Shown here: positions 22,380 to 33,339 of the stretch, piece by piece
How positions within the stretch are numbered: position 1 is the stretch's first letter
How the letters are laid out: every line of letters starts with the position of its first letter
Source of the DNA: Elephas maximus indicus
Taxonomy: Eukaryota; Chordata; Mammalia; Proboscidea; Elephantidae
Length of the DNA: 64,000 nucleotides
Assembly: GCF_024166365.1 (NCBI RefSeq)
Contig: NC_064830.1
Coordinates: 89,830,968 to 89,894,967 of the forward strand
Direction of reading: 5' to 3'
Notes under the pieces: model-generated
Told to the model about the DNA's origin: nothing
Seen by the model: the letters and a program-made list of their open reading frames with translations, nothing else
The model's database searches: none
Translations under genes and position numbers: made by a program

Positions 22380-23300
22380 TCAGGGCATACTTTCTCTGGA
22401 AGCTTTTGCAGGAAAGGGCCTTTCAACAGAATGATTCCTCTGGTTGAGAAGGAAAGAAGAGTAGGTAAATAATGGATAACGGTAAGGTTTCACGCCTGTG
22501 TGTGCACCTATGAATGGCCAGGTAGCCTCTTTGGCAGAAATATCACCCACAGTCAGAGCACTAGTAGGGCTTCCTGCCCATGTAGATGAGCTGGTGCTGA
22601 AGCAGGTTTTCCCAGTGGGCAAAACAAGTACCATATTGTGGGCAGTAGTGGAGGTGTTCACCCAAGTGCACATGCTGGTGGTTGGCCAGCAGGGGGAGGT
22701 AAACAAAGTGGCACCCACAGTCTGTGCACACATTTGGCTTCTTCCCACAGGTCTGTACAGAGCCCTGCTTTGGTGGAAGTGGCAGCGGCAGTTGGGGCAG
22801 GCAGTGCTTGTTCTCTATGGAGCAGCTGGTGCTGGACTGGCAAATCGCTCTGGGAGTAGACACCACATGGCCCACAAACATGGGGAAGCTTAGCAGAATG
22901 CATCTGCCTGTATCTGACCAATGGGGAAGGCAAGTTGAGATATGAGGGCTTCTCCTGTGTGTGTATGTTTGCACACACATGAGGGTGACCAGAGCCCATA
23001 TCAGTTGAACTCAGCAGCCATACTTGGGGGGAGAAGAAGGGCTTTTTGTCTGAGTGGATGAGCTGTGGCTAGAGCTGTTCCTTGCTCTGAGAGAAGCAGC
23101 ACCCACACTAGTCACAGGGGAAGCACTGCTCCCCAGACTAGACTTGCTGGTAGCTGGCCAGGAAGAAAGGGTAGAAGCTGCAGTCACAGCCAAGACAAAC
23201 TTAGAGCCTCTTTGGAGCCTGAGTGCACTGCTTCCCTGTGGCTCAGGAGCCTTGAGGCAATGTCTGGCCCCAGGGCTCATGGTTGGGGCCCTCAGCTACT
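22380..23300 (-). pseudogene. Decayed C2H2 zinc-finger exon, ZNF689-like
   Basis: On the minus strand about seven finger remnants can be followed across several frames. Examples are CTDCGCHFVYLPLLANHQHVH, then CPQYGTCFAHWENLLQHQLI, and CGPCGVYSQSDLPVQHQLLH upstream. Linkers are decayed (LGEHLHY, MGRKPY, TGVKPYR, SDKKPF). The pattern of YP.LLA.. modules alternating with ..L.QHQL.H modules is that of ZNF689, so this is a diverged paralogue. Frameshifts, stops and lost Cys/His residues exclude a working protein. There is no adjacent KRAB exon; the only other KRAB relic in the window is at 62.15 kb on the same strand. Whether the two belonged to one gene is inference. Confidence 0.85.
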
Positions 23301-23814
23301 GTAAGAGCCACTTGTTAGGCTTTGAGTGGTTGCCTCTCCCTCACATCAGCTGCACTAAGTTCCTTGACCCTCATTTCTTCCTTCTGTACTTCTTTATTGC
23401 TACTCTTGCTTTCTGCAGGGCGGAGAATTGAAACTTAAGATTGTAGGGTATTTTGCTACTACAGCTATCTTCCTCTTGTAATCAGGCAGCTGTGCACAGG
23501 GATGGAACAGCACCTGAGATTGAATGCCTGTTTATCCAATGCATAGGGTCTAAATGTGAATCCCTCATTCAGAGAACACCCAACGCCCACCTAAGGCAGC
23601 AGTTTCCCGTTTTCAGAGAAAGGTATTGTGGGGAAATAAGTTCCTTTATGTGGCCTTTTGCCTTGGTTCTTTGGAAAAACATCTTGGCAGATTTTCTCCC
23701 TGGGCAAAAGTAACAAACACTCTGGGGTAGAAAACTTTAGAGGCCTTTCCCCTCTTCCCCTCCCTAAGCCAAGTTGTTTCTCCGAAGAACAAGGGCAAAG
23801 GTAGTCACTTCCAA
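23301..23814. other. Unassigned sequence upstream of the zinc-finger relic
   Basis: No KRAB or linker exon could be recognised here on the minus strand, and no repeat was identified. Confidence 0.5.
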
Positions 23815-24065
23815 GTTGATCCTGATCCTAAGTTGTAACCTGTCGCTTCCCTAATTAACTGCGTAACTATGAGTATGATCTGTGAGTTGTGTTCCTGTTG
23901 CAACAAATATACTGAACCCTGCAGAGAAGTAGAATGTGCCGTAGAAGGAGAGGCTGGTGTCAGAAATTTTGGAGAAGTAGGAAGGCAGAGATATAGCTGA
24001 CCTTGGCCTCATAGGAACCAGCTTTGTGCTGATCCCGATTCTTATCCCTCATAAATTTAGACAAT
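23815..24065 (+). mobile_element. Octamer-LTR fragment (3' half)
   Basis: Diverged 3' half of the octamer-LTR family: 'aagttgtaacctgtcgcttc', 'actatgagtatgatctgtga', 'ctgcagagaagtagaa', 'gaaccagctttgtgctgatc'. The 5' half is absent. Confidence 0.7.
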
Positions 24066-24478
24066 TCATTCTGCTGCCTTACAGATACCCTCCCTTCTTG
24101 CTCACTCAGGGCCTTCAAAATTGTACCGCGTTCTCAGAAGAAAGGTCTGAACCCTCTCTTCAGAGGCAAGCTAGCACCTCTCTGCAGTTAAAGACCTTAA
24201 ATGTAGGCAGTTCCATGGAGACAAATTTCTAAAAAAAAAAAAAACTGAGACTTCAGCAGGAGAGTGTGTAAAAACACTTGTTTGCATCCTAATTGGAAAG
24301 TAGTAAGTCATCAAACTCTTTTTATAAAGAAGGCTCTGGGCAGCTTCAAACAGAGATAAGGGCAGACAGACCTTCTGGGCTTCACTAAGTGAACTTCTGA
24401 CAGCTACCCGCCTACCCCCCAAGCCAGTCGGAAATAGATGGCAGATCCTCTAGCCTTAAACTAACGAAAGTTTAAAAT
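24066..24478. other. Unassigned sequence
   Basis: No gene or repeat recognised apart from a short A-run at 24231-24243. Confidence 0.5.
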
Positions 24479-24602
24479 TCACTTCCTCAGTCACACTAGC
24501 TACATTTCAAGTGCTAAATCACCACATGTGGCTTTGTGGCTACTATGTGGGATATACAGACCACTTCCATTAGTTGCAGAATGTTCTATTGGACAGCATA
24601 AC
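24479..24602. mobile_element. Ancient MITE-like element
   Basis: Contains 'acatttcaagtgctaaatc', 'cacatgtggctttgtggcta' and 'atgttctattggacagca', strings of an old mammal-wide hAT-like MITE. The subfamily name is uncertain. Confidence 0.55.
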
Positions 24603-25139
24603 ACTAGATGCTCAGCAGAAAGAAAGCAAAAGTACCAATTCGCCATCCATCCTGCTGCTCAGGACCAGCTACCCTTGAGGCCAAGGATGACTCCAGGTCT
24701 CAGAAATGGAACTTTGGAATCCAGAGAAAGCTCAGAGGATTCTTGCCAACTGGGGGCTTTAAAGAGAAGGACTGTGTAGGTACGCGGAAGAGGCTGCTGA
24801 GAGAAAGGGCCTACCACAAACCACCCCCAAGACAGGCTGACTTCCAGTTCAACTCCACATTCCTTAACTGTCTGGGATGAAGCCTGGCAGCAGAACTTCT
24901 TCCCTGAACAACAATTAGTCAGAAGTCAGCAACCTCACTGGGCTCCTGCTGCGTGCCAGGCACTGTGCTGGGCTGCACATGGCTATGTGAAAGGAAAAGC
25001 CGTGTAGTCCCTGCTTCCTAAGGGCTCATACCAATGCCCCTCCTTCCTGTCCTGGCACTCTGGTACTCTGTTCCACTCTCGCCAGAGCTCTTCTCTGCGT
25101 TGCTCTGGGACTCCTTTCTTCCTTTGTACCCAGGCTTGA
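24603..25139. other. Unassigned sequence
   Basis: No confident feature; small frames of 83-90 codons without domains. Confidence 0.5.
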
Positions 25140-25401
25140 ACAACATGCCATATTCATTCATTTGTCAAACATTCCACAGTTTTTACATGCACAATTCAAT
25201 GACATTGATTACATTTATCATGTTGTGCAACCATCATCAGTGTCCATTGCCAAATTTTCTATCACCATTAACATATGCAATGTTTGCTAAACTCCCTCTT
25301 TCCTCCTCCCTCCTACCCTTGGTTACCACTAATAAACTCTGGTCTCTACATATCTGCCTATTCTAGATATTCTATGGAAGTGGGATTATATAATATTTAC
25401 C

Positions 25402-25602
25402 AGTCCCTGAGTGGCACAAACAGTTAAGTGCTTGACTACTAGCTGAAAGGTTGGCAGTTCGAACCCACTCAGAGATGCCTTAGGACACAGATCTGGCAAC
25501 GTGCTTCTGGAAGGTCACAGCCTTGATAACCCTATGGAGCAGTTCTGCTCCGCACAACATGGGGATGCTATGAGTCAGAGTAAACTTGACAGCAAGTAAC
25601 AA
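25402..25602 (+). mobile_element. AfroSINE variant in L1
   Basis: Head 'cagtccctgagtggcacaa', body 'ccactcagagatgcc' of the variant type, tail 'cttgacagcaagtaacaaca'. Confidence 0.8.
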
Positions 25603-25872
25603 CAACATATATTTGTCCTTTGGTGGCTTGACTTACGTCACTCTGAATGTTTTCAAGGTTCGTCCACGTTGTTACATGTATCAGGACTTCATTTCTCTTC
25701 ATAGTTCAGTAATATTGCATTGCATGTATATATCATATTTTGTTTATCCATTCATCTGTCGATGGACATTTAGGTTGTTTCCACCTTTTGGCTATTGTGA
25801 ATAGTGCTGCCATGAACACTGGCATACATTTATCTGTTTGAGTCACTGCTTTCAAGTCTCTTGGTTATATAC

Positions 25873-27073
25873 TGTAAAAATGGCGTGGGGGCATCTGACC
25901 TCTTCGAATTTCAGGGGGGAGGTGAAAAGGATTACCATCAACATCAGCTCAAGGCTGATTCCTATGAGGGGGAGGTCAGACATACCTCCTCTTTTCAACC
26001 TTTTTACCAATTCTGACACCAGTTATCCTTGTCCCTCGTATGCATGTTCTACTTCTCTGCTGGGTTTGATAATATGTTGCAGTGGTCACACAGAACTCAC
26101 ATACCATACTCATAGTTATGGGGTTTATTAGGGAAGTAACAGGTTACAATTCAGGAACAGGATCAACAGGCTACAACTTGGGATCTGGGTCAGGAAACAT
26201 GTAGGCAAAGTCTCCCTTCTTCAGTGGAGAACAGCTCTCTCAGCTCCTCTTGGCCATGCAAGGCTCCTCTCAGCCCCCTCAGGATAGGCTCCTCTCAGCC
26301 TCCTCAAGACAGACCTCCTCTCTTGCATCTCATTCCCTGCTCAGGCCTGGCCTCTCTCTGCTTGGTCAAGTGTTACAAAGCTCTTTGGCTGACAGGTACC
26401 TGGAGGCACCCCACTCTGTCAGGAAACCTGCCCAAAGGCACTCAGCTTTCTCGCTTTATGGGTCAGTGCACCTAGCTATGCCAATAATTGCTCAGAGGCA
26501 CCCCACACCACCAGCAAGCATCCTGCCTGCAGGTGCTCAGCTCTCTCACTCAGTGGATCAGTGCATCCACTGTAGCTGCCTTACTTGGTGGACTGGGAAG
26601 CCCACTGTGGCCATCTCACATTGGTCTCCTGGTTCTGCTGCTGCCGCTTCTCTGCCACTGGATTCTGCCGTGCTTGCTGCCACTTCTCACTGTCTCCAGT
26701 GTTACAGCTCTCTCTGTCTCCTGGGTCTAGGAGATTCTCGGCACAGGGGCCCCAGGTCCAAAGGACATGCTCCAGTCCCAGCTCTTCTTTCTTGATGGTA
26801 GTGAGGTCCTTTTTCTGGTCTAGGATTGGATCTCTTTTAAGCCTAGTGGGATGGCAAAACTGACCAATCTCCTTGTTAGGGTTCCATACTCCTTATTTGT
26901 GTGGTCCCACCTCCACGAGGGTGCCATGTACCTTATTTGCATTATTAGCAGGCTGTCCAATCCCCTTAGTGGGCGATAAGCACTTTATTGCATAGTCCCA
27001 CCCAATCATTGCGAGCGAGTCACAAGATCATGCATGGCTAGGAGGGCCATATTAAGTAATTCACTGCACTGCA
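25873..27073 (-). mobile_element. Octamer-LTR copy B (solo LTR)
   Basis: Plus strand starts 'tgtaaaaatggcg' and ends 'taattcactgcactgca', giving TG...CA ends on the minus strand. ATAC is repeated on both sides (25869-25872, 27074-27077) within the L1 target. One perfect octamer at 26935-26942; two others are mutated. A 181-codon frame at 26250-26795 inside it has no recognisable protein. Confidence 0.88.
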
Positions 27074-27240
27074 ATACCTACAAGTAGAATTGCTGAGTCA
27101 TATGGTAGTTCTATATTTAACTTTTTATGGAACCGCCAAACTGTTTTCCACAGCAGCTGTACCATTTTGCATTCCCACCAGCAATGGATGAGGGTTCCAA
27201 TTTCTTCACATCCTTTTGGCTGCCTGTTTAAAGCTGTGAT

Positions 27241-28119
27241 GCCTGCATTCCCAGAGAGGAATCCTAGTCTCTGGCTCCAGACAGAGCAAAGCACATTTTA
27301 TTTGCAAATCATTGTGCATGTCTGCTCTACACTGTCCGATGGCTACCTAAAGGACTGAAGCAAGACACTCATTTCTGTTTGGCCTATTTCAGAGCTTAGA
27401 CAGGGTGAAGTAGTGACCACAATGCCTGAAAGCTGTAATTACCTGTACCTGCCTGGGACAAAAGAGTGTGTGTGAGGCTTATAGTATAAGCCTAAGGACT
27501 GTGAGAAGCCCAGGAGAGACTTTCTTTGGGAATTTAGGGCATTCAAAAGCACTGTGTGTGTGTTGGGGGGAATTGAGAAAGTCACACACATGCTCGAACA
27601 AGACGCATGCTTAGAATATACCCTAGAAGATCCCTAGGCTTTCACCTCATGCTGATCCTTAGGCTCAGTCCAAGCCTGGCTAAGTGTTGAAGGAGTGCCC
27701 TGGCATCACAGAGCCAATTTGCAAAAGTGGGAGAGATGGTCCCTCTCCAGCCTTCCTACCCAGAGGAAATCTCTGTCAAAATACTAGCTGAACACAAGCT
27801 GAGGAACAGAGACCTCAGTGTCCACACATGACCAAGGAGGCAGTCTTTGAAAAAATAGGGGAAGTTACTAAACAAATGGACTACTGTAGCCTTCAACCAT
27901 TAAAAAATAAATAAATAAACACTGAGGGAGGTGAAATCTGAATCCAGAGTTATCGCTTTATACTGTTTAACAAAAAATCCTAAGGCAAATAAAAAAGAGG
28001 AAAGGATGGCCCATTTAAAAGAACAAAATACAGCGACAAAAAGCATTCCTGTGGAAGCCCAGGTAATGGGTTTAAAGACTTTAAAATAATGATGTTAAAT
28101 AGGCTTAAAGAATCCAACA
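27241..28119. other. Unassigned intergenic sequence
   Basis: No recognisable gene or repeat family in about 0.9 kb apart from short simple repeats ('tgtgtgtgtt', 'aaataaataaataaac'). Confidence 0.5.
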
Positions 28120-28491
28120 GAAATAAAAAGGATTATAATAAATGAATAGTTATTTGTTTTATGCCAACAAATTAGATAACCGATATTAAATAAATTCCTT
28201 GAAATACATAAACTACCTAAATTCACTCAAGAAAAATGGAAAATGTCAACAGATCCATAGCAAAAGATTGAATCATAAGTTTAAAAACCTCCCCAAAAGA
28301 AAAGTCAGATCAGATGGCTCCACCGGTGAATTTTAGCAAACATTTAAAGAACTGACATCAATCCTCAAACTCTTCCAAGAAATAGAAGAGGGATAACTTC
28401 CTAACTCATTTTATGAGGTCAGCACTACCGTGATACCAAAGCCAGACAAGGATACCACAAGAAAGCTATAGAGCAATAGCCCTTATGAATA

Positions 28492-30305
28492 CGTTGTTGT
28501 TATTAAGTGCCATTCTGGTCCATAGCGACCCTACGTACAACAGAATGAAACACTGCCCAGTCCTGCGCCAACCTCACAATAGTTGCTGTGTTTGAGCCGA
28601 TCGTTGCAGCCACTGTGTCAATCCATCTTGTTGCGAGTTTTCTTCTTTTTCACTGACCTTGTATTTTACCAAGCATGATGCCCTTCTCCAGGGACTAGTC
28701 CCTCCTGATAACGTGTCCAAAGTATGTGAGACGAAATTTCTCCCCCCTTGCTTCTAAGGAGCATTTTGGCTGTACTTCCAAAATAGACTTATTCATTCTT
28801 CTTGCAGTCCATGGTATATTCAATATCTTTGCAAACACCATAATTTGAATGTGTCAGTTCTTCTTTGGTCTTCTTTATTCGTTGTCCAGCTTTTGCATGC
28901 ATATTAGGCAATTGAAAATACCATGGCTTGGGCCAGGCACAGTTTAGCCCTTAAGGTAACATCTTTGCTTTCAAACACTTTAAATAGGTCTTTTGCAGCA
29001 GATTTGCTCAATGCAATGCATGATTTGATTTCTTGACTGCTGGTTCCATGGGCATTGATTGTGGGTCTAAGTAAAATGAAATCCTTGACAACTTCAATCT
29101 TTTCTCCATTTATCACGATGTTGCATATTGGTCCAACCCTGGTGGCATAGTGGTTAAGTGCTATGGCTGCTAACCAAAGGGTCAGCAGTTTGAATCCACC
29201 AGGCGCTCCTTGGAAACTCTATGGGGCAGTTCTACTCTGTCCTATAGGGTTGCTATGAGTCGGAATCAACTTGACGGCACTGGGTTTGGTTTTGGTTTTT
29301 TGTTGCTTATTGGTCCAGTTCTAAGGATTTCTGTTTTCTTTATGTTGAGGTATAATCCATACTGAAGGCTGTGGTCTTGATCTTCTTTAGTAAGTTGTTC
29401 AAGTCGGCTCCATTTTCAGCAAGCAAGGTTGTATCATCTGCATATCACAGGTTCATGGAAGGATTGAAGGAATACACAGTGTCACTGTGCCAAAAAGAAT
29501 TGGTCAATTTTAAACCATTTCAGGAGGTAGCGTATGACCAAGAACCGATGGTACTGAAGGAAGCAATCCAAGCTGCACTGAAGGCATTGCAAAAAAGCAG
29601 GGCTCCAGGAATTGAAGAAATACCAGTCGAGATTTTTCAACAAATGGATGCAATGCTGGAAGTGCTCACTCATCTATGTCAAGAACTTTGGAAGACAGCT
29701 TCTTCCTGGCCAACTAACTGGGAGAGATCCATATATATGCCCTTTCCAAAGAATGGTGATCCAACAGAATGCAGAAATTATCAAACAATGCCATTAATAT
29801 CACACACAAGTAAAATTTTACTGAGGGTAATCTAAAAATGGCTACAGCAGCCCATCAACAGGGAACTGCCAAAAATCCAAGCCAAATTCAGAAGAGGTCA
29901 TGGAACAAAGGATATCACTGCTGATGTCAGATGGATCTTGGCTGAAAGCAGAGAATACCAGAAAGATGTTTACCTGTGTTTTACTGACTATGCAAAGGCA
30001 TTAGACTGGGTGGATCAAGAACAAATGAGGCATAACAATGCAAAGAACAGGAATTCTAGAACACTTAATTGTGCTCATGCAGTGCCTGTACAGAGACCAA
30101 GAGGCAGTCATTCAAACAGAACAAGGGGATACTGTGTGTTTTAAAATCAGGAAGGGTGTGCATCAGGGTTGTATCCTTTCACCATACTTATTCAATCTGT
30201 ATGCTGAGCAAATAATCCAAGAAGCTGGACTATACAAAGAAGAACTCAGCATCAGGACTGGAGGAGGACTAATTTACAGCCTGTAATATGCAGATGACAC
30301 AATCT
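28492..30305 (-). mobile_element. RTE LINE with 5' inversion (twin-priming pattern)
   Basis: 28492-29455 is the RTE 3' part on the minus strand, ending at the reverse-transcriptase active-site box ('tatgcagatgatacaacc' when reversed). 29456-30305 is the preceding part of the same ORF on the plus strand, ending at that same box ('aatatgcagatgacacaatc'). The two segments are adjacent in the element and overlap by roughly 27 bp. CTTATGAATA on the left and CTTATGACTA on the right, in the L1 host, form one TSD around both. The 154-codon frame 29371-29835 and neighbours are remnants with stops. Confidence 0.88.
29136..29301 (+). mobile_element. AfroSINE inside the inverted RTE
   Basis: Full-length short form. 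TSD GTTGCATATTGGTCCA (29120-29135) and GTTGCTTATTGGTCCA (29302-29317), 16 bp with one mismatch. It is younger than the RTE it interrupts. Confidence 0.95.
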
Positions 30306-31040
30306 TATGACTATAGATGCAAAAATCCTCAACAAAATATTAGCAAACCAAATCCAACAGCATATTAAAATCCCACCATGACTAAGTGGAATTTATCCTA
30401 GGGGTGCAAGAGTGGTTCAATATAAAATCAATGTAATGCACCACATTAATAAAATGAAGAAAAGAATGATCATCTCAATTAAGGCTGAAAAGGTATTCAA
30501 AAAAACTCAGCACACTATCATGATAAAAACATGCAGCAAACTAGGAATAGAAGGGAGATTCTGTAAGATGATAAAAGGCATTTACAAGAAATCCATTGCT
30601 AACATCATACTCAATAAAACTGGAAACTTCCCATCTAAAGTTAGGAAAAGAGAAGGATGCCTGCTTTCACCACTGTTTTTCAACATTGTATTGAAAGTTC
30701 TAGCTAGAGCAATTGAGCAAGAAAAAGATATCCAAACTGAAAAGAAGTAAAACTATCCATTTTCACAGATGACATGATCCTACATGTAGATAATCCCAAA
30801 TAATCCACAAGAAGGCTACAAGCACTAATAAATGAATTTAGCAAAGTCCCAAGACACAAGATCCACACACAAATATTAGTTATGTTTCTATACACCAGCA
30901 ATGAACAATCTGAAAAGGAAATAAAGGAAACAATTCCACTGATAATAGCATCAAAAATAATAAAATACCAGGGAATAAATTTATCCAGGAAACTGAAAGA
31001 TTTGTACACTGAAAACTATAAAACATTGCTGAAAGAAATT

Positions 31041-31246
31041 AACCAAACCAAAAAAAAAAACATTGCCATGAAGTCGATTCTGACTCATAGTGACCTTACA
31101 GGACAGAACAGAACTGCCCATAGGGTTTCTAAGTCTGTAAGTCTTTACGGAAGCAGACTGCCACATCTCTCTCCTGTGGAGCAGCTGGTGAGTTTGAACT
31201 GCCAACCTTTCAGTTAGCAGCCAAGAATTTAACCACTGTGTCACCA
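31041..31246 (-). mobile_element. AfroSINE (minus) in L1
   Basis: Long-form reversed copy: 'gccatgaagtcgattctgac', 'gaagcagactgccacatc', 'ttagcagccaagaattt'. Host L1 string GAAATTAA is repeated on both sides. Confidence 0.93.
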
Positions 31247-31373
31247 GAAATTAAAGGAGACCTAAGTAAAGGGAATGACATCCTATGGTCATGGATTGGA
31301 AGACAATGACAATGGATTCCTGGTTATGACACCAAAAGCGCAAGCACAAAAGACAAAATAGAAAAATAGGACC

Positions 31374-32275
31374 CGTAAAAATGGCGTGGTGGGGATGTTT
31401 GACCTCCTCTAACTTCACAAGGAGGAAGGAGAGTCAAGATCAACAGCCCGAGGCTGATAGGAGGTCAGACGTACCTCTCTCCAACTTCTTTACCAATTCT
31501 TGACACCAGCCCTCCCTTCCATGGCACTCTCTAATTTTCTACTTGATTTGATAATTTGTTGCAATGGCCACACAGAACTCATAGACCATACTCATAGTTA
31601 TGGGGTTTATTGGGGAAATAATACCTTGCAATTCAGGATCAGGGATGACTCAGGATACAGTTCTTCTGTCAGGACAGCCTCTTCACAGCCATGTCCGCAG
31701 ACAGGCCTCTCTCAGGCCCTCAGCCTCTCAGCTCCTCAGCCCCTCAGCCCCTTGGCCCAGCCTCTGCCCTCCTTCGGCAAAGATTACACAAGTTCTTTAG
31801 CTTCACCAATAAGTGCCTGGGGTTACCCCACTCCTCCAGTAATCCTCCGCCTGAAGGCACTCAGCACTCTCACTCCATGGGTCGGCACACCTGTGGGCCC
31901 AGAAGCTCACTGTTCTATCTTGTGCCAGTCTCCTGTTTCTGCTGCTTCCACTGCCACCATTTCTCTGCCGCTGGTCCAAATGACTAGGTAGAACTATGCA
32001 AATAAGGTGCTTGTGACCCACCAAGGGAATTGCTAAAAATGCAAATAAGGTGCATGACACCTTTGTGGGAGTATGTGGAACCCTAACAAGAGGATTGGTC
32101 AGTTTGCCATCCCACTAGGCTTAAAATGAGCCAACCCAGAGGCAGAAAGGAGGACCTCACTACCACCAAGAGAGAAGAACTAGGAGTGGAGTGTGTGCTT
32201 TGGACCAGGGATTTCTGCCCTGAAAACCTCCTAAACTCAAGAGATAGAGAGAGCTGTAACACCAGAGACAGTGAG
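31374..32275 (-). mobile_element. Octamer-LTR copy C with internal inversion
   Basis: 31374-31978 is minus-oriented (3' part of the LTR) and stops at 'ccatttctctgccgctgg'. From about 31980 the outer 5' part follows on the plus strand ('gaactatgcaaataaggtgc' to 'aacaccagagacagtgaga'). The two parts are complementary halves of one LTR, so about 300 bp is inverted in place. Octamers at 31996-32003 and 32039-32046. Further old LTR-like sequence follows at about 32318-32370. Confidence 0.8.
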
Positions 32276-32379
32276 AGATGATGAGTGGTACAGCAATTTG
32301 GAAAAGCTGGACATTTGGGACGCATTTAACCTCTGTCTCATAGGAACCAGGTTTGTGCTGATCATTATTAAAGAAATTA

Positions 32380-32645
32380 TTCATTCAGACTCCAAGGGAC
32401 CTAGCTCAGAAATTAGATTGTTTTCCATTTTGCTGTCTTGTACAGAACACAGTGATAAATACCCTTTACATATCTCTGCATACTTCTCAGGTTAGCTCCT
32501 AGAAAAGCAATTGCAGAGTCAGGGTATATACAATGTACTGGTTTTAGATGTGAGAAATAAGGTGGTTTGAGGCCCTTTAGATCTTGGGGAAGAAGAAATG
32601 AGTCAGAGCTGGTGTTGAAGTCTGAGAGGAAGTCTCTGGGTGGGT
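32380..32645. other. Unassigned sequence
   Basis: No recognisable feature. Confidence 0.45.
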
Positions 32646-32649
32646 AGGG

Positions 32650-32815
32650 GAGTACAACCCCTGCAGATCCTCATTTAGGTGTCATTAGAAGAAAACTGAA
32701 GCTCAGAGAAATTAAGTGGTTTGCCAAAGTCCACACTGCATGCAGTGAATGGAGTTGGAATCAGAATCCAAGTCTGTCTGACATCAGTGCCCACTTAACC
32801 ACTGCAACACACTTG
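32650..32815 (-). mobile_element. MIR (minus)
   Basis: Reverse MIR with 'gaaaactgaagctcagagaa', 'attaagtggtttgccaaagt' and the head 'cccacttaaccactgcaac'. Confidence 0.8.
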
Positions 32816-33244
32816 ATACGCTGCCTTTGTGACCTATGGCTTTGGAACAGCAGAAGCAGAGGGCCCTGGGCCTCACTTGGGGGAAGCCCTCAAATTTAAA
32901 CTTCTAGTTTTGTTCTCAAACAAGTAGTCTGAGCCCAGAGACACTGAAAGAATTGAAATAAAGCCCTTATTAGACAACTTTAAAGTTATGCCTCATTACT
33001 AGACCTTACCTTGCTTTGCCTTTATTATCTTTCTAATTCTTACAATTTGGGAATAGCACAATTATATTGCAATATATTTTTGTGTTAAAAGAATCACTTT
33101 ACTAAATGCATTTAAAATATACCAAGATTTTGTTACCCTGTTTTATCCTTTTTTTTTTTTTTTTTTTTAATATTTGGTGGCTTAAAAAAAAAAAAATTTA
33201 ATGGCTAGAACCACTCCTGACCTTTGGGAAAACTTTTTATTAGG
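32816..33244. other. Unassigned A/T-rich sequence
   Basis: Mostly A/T-rich, with T- and A-runs at about 33150-33195. No gene seen. Confidence 0.5.
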
Positions 33245-33312
33245 CCCGCGCCAGTGGCGTAGTGGTTAAAAGCTACAATTGCTTACGGAATCGACTCAAC
33301 TACAACGGTTTT
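33245..33312 (+). mobile_element. AfroSINE with large internal deletion
   Basis: The head 'gccagtggcgtagtggttaa' is joined directly to the tail 'ggaatcgactcaactacaac'; the body is missing. The ends are still close to the family form. Confidence 0.75.
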
Positions 33313-33339
33313 TTCTTCTTCTTTTTTTTTTTTTAATCC

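Larger units (their letters stand above)
25140..27240 (-). mobile_element. L1 3' region (minus), host of two insertions
   Basis: L1 pieces at 25140-25401, 25603-25872 and 27074-27240 are collinear on the minus strand: 'gcaaccatcatcagtgtcca', then 'ggacatttaggttgtttcca', then 'agaattgctgagtcatatgg' and 'gcattcccaccagcaatg'. The breaks are occupied by a SINE variant and octamer-LTR copy B. Confidence 0.8.
28120..31373 (+). mobile_element. L1 ORF2 relic hosting nested insertions
   Basis: L1 ORF2 pieces at 28120-28491 ('gccaacaaattagataacc'), 30306-31040 ('gatgcaaaaatcctcaacaa', 'ttcaacattgtattgaaagt') and 31247-31371 ('ttaaaggagacctaagtaaa') are in order on the plus strand. The gaps hold an inverted RTE copy and a minus SINE, and LTR C abuts the right end. 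Frames such as 30412-30750 and 30882-31217 are broken reverse-transcriptase-region fragments. Confidence 0.88.

Noticed and set aside
26250-26795. A 181-codon plus-strand frame
   Set aside because: It lies wholly inside octamer-LTR copy B, antisense to the LTR, with low-complexity composition and no counterpart kept open in the other LTR copies.
29371-29835. A 154-codon frame with RT-like residues as an expressed gene
   Set aside because: It begins in the inverted 3' segment and crosses the inversion junction of a defective RTE copy.
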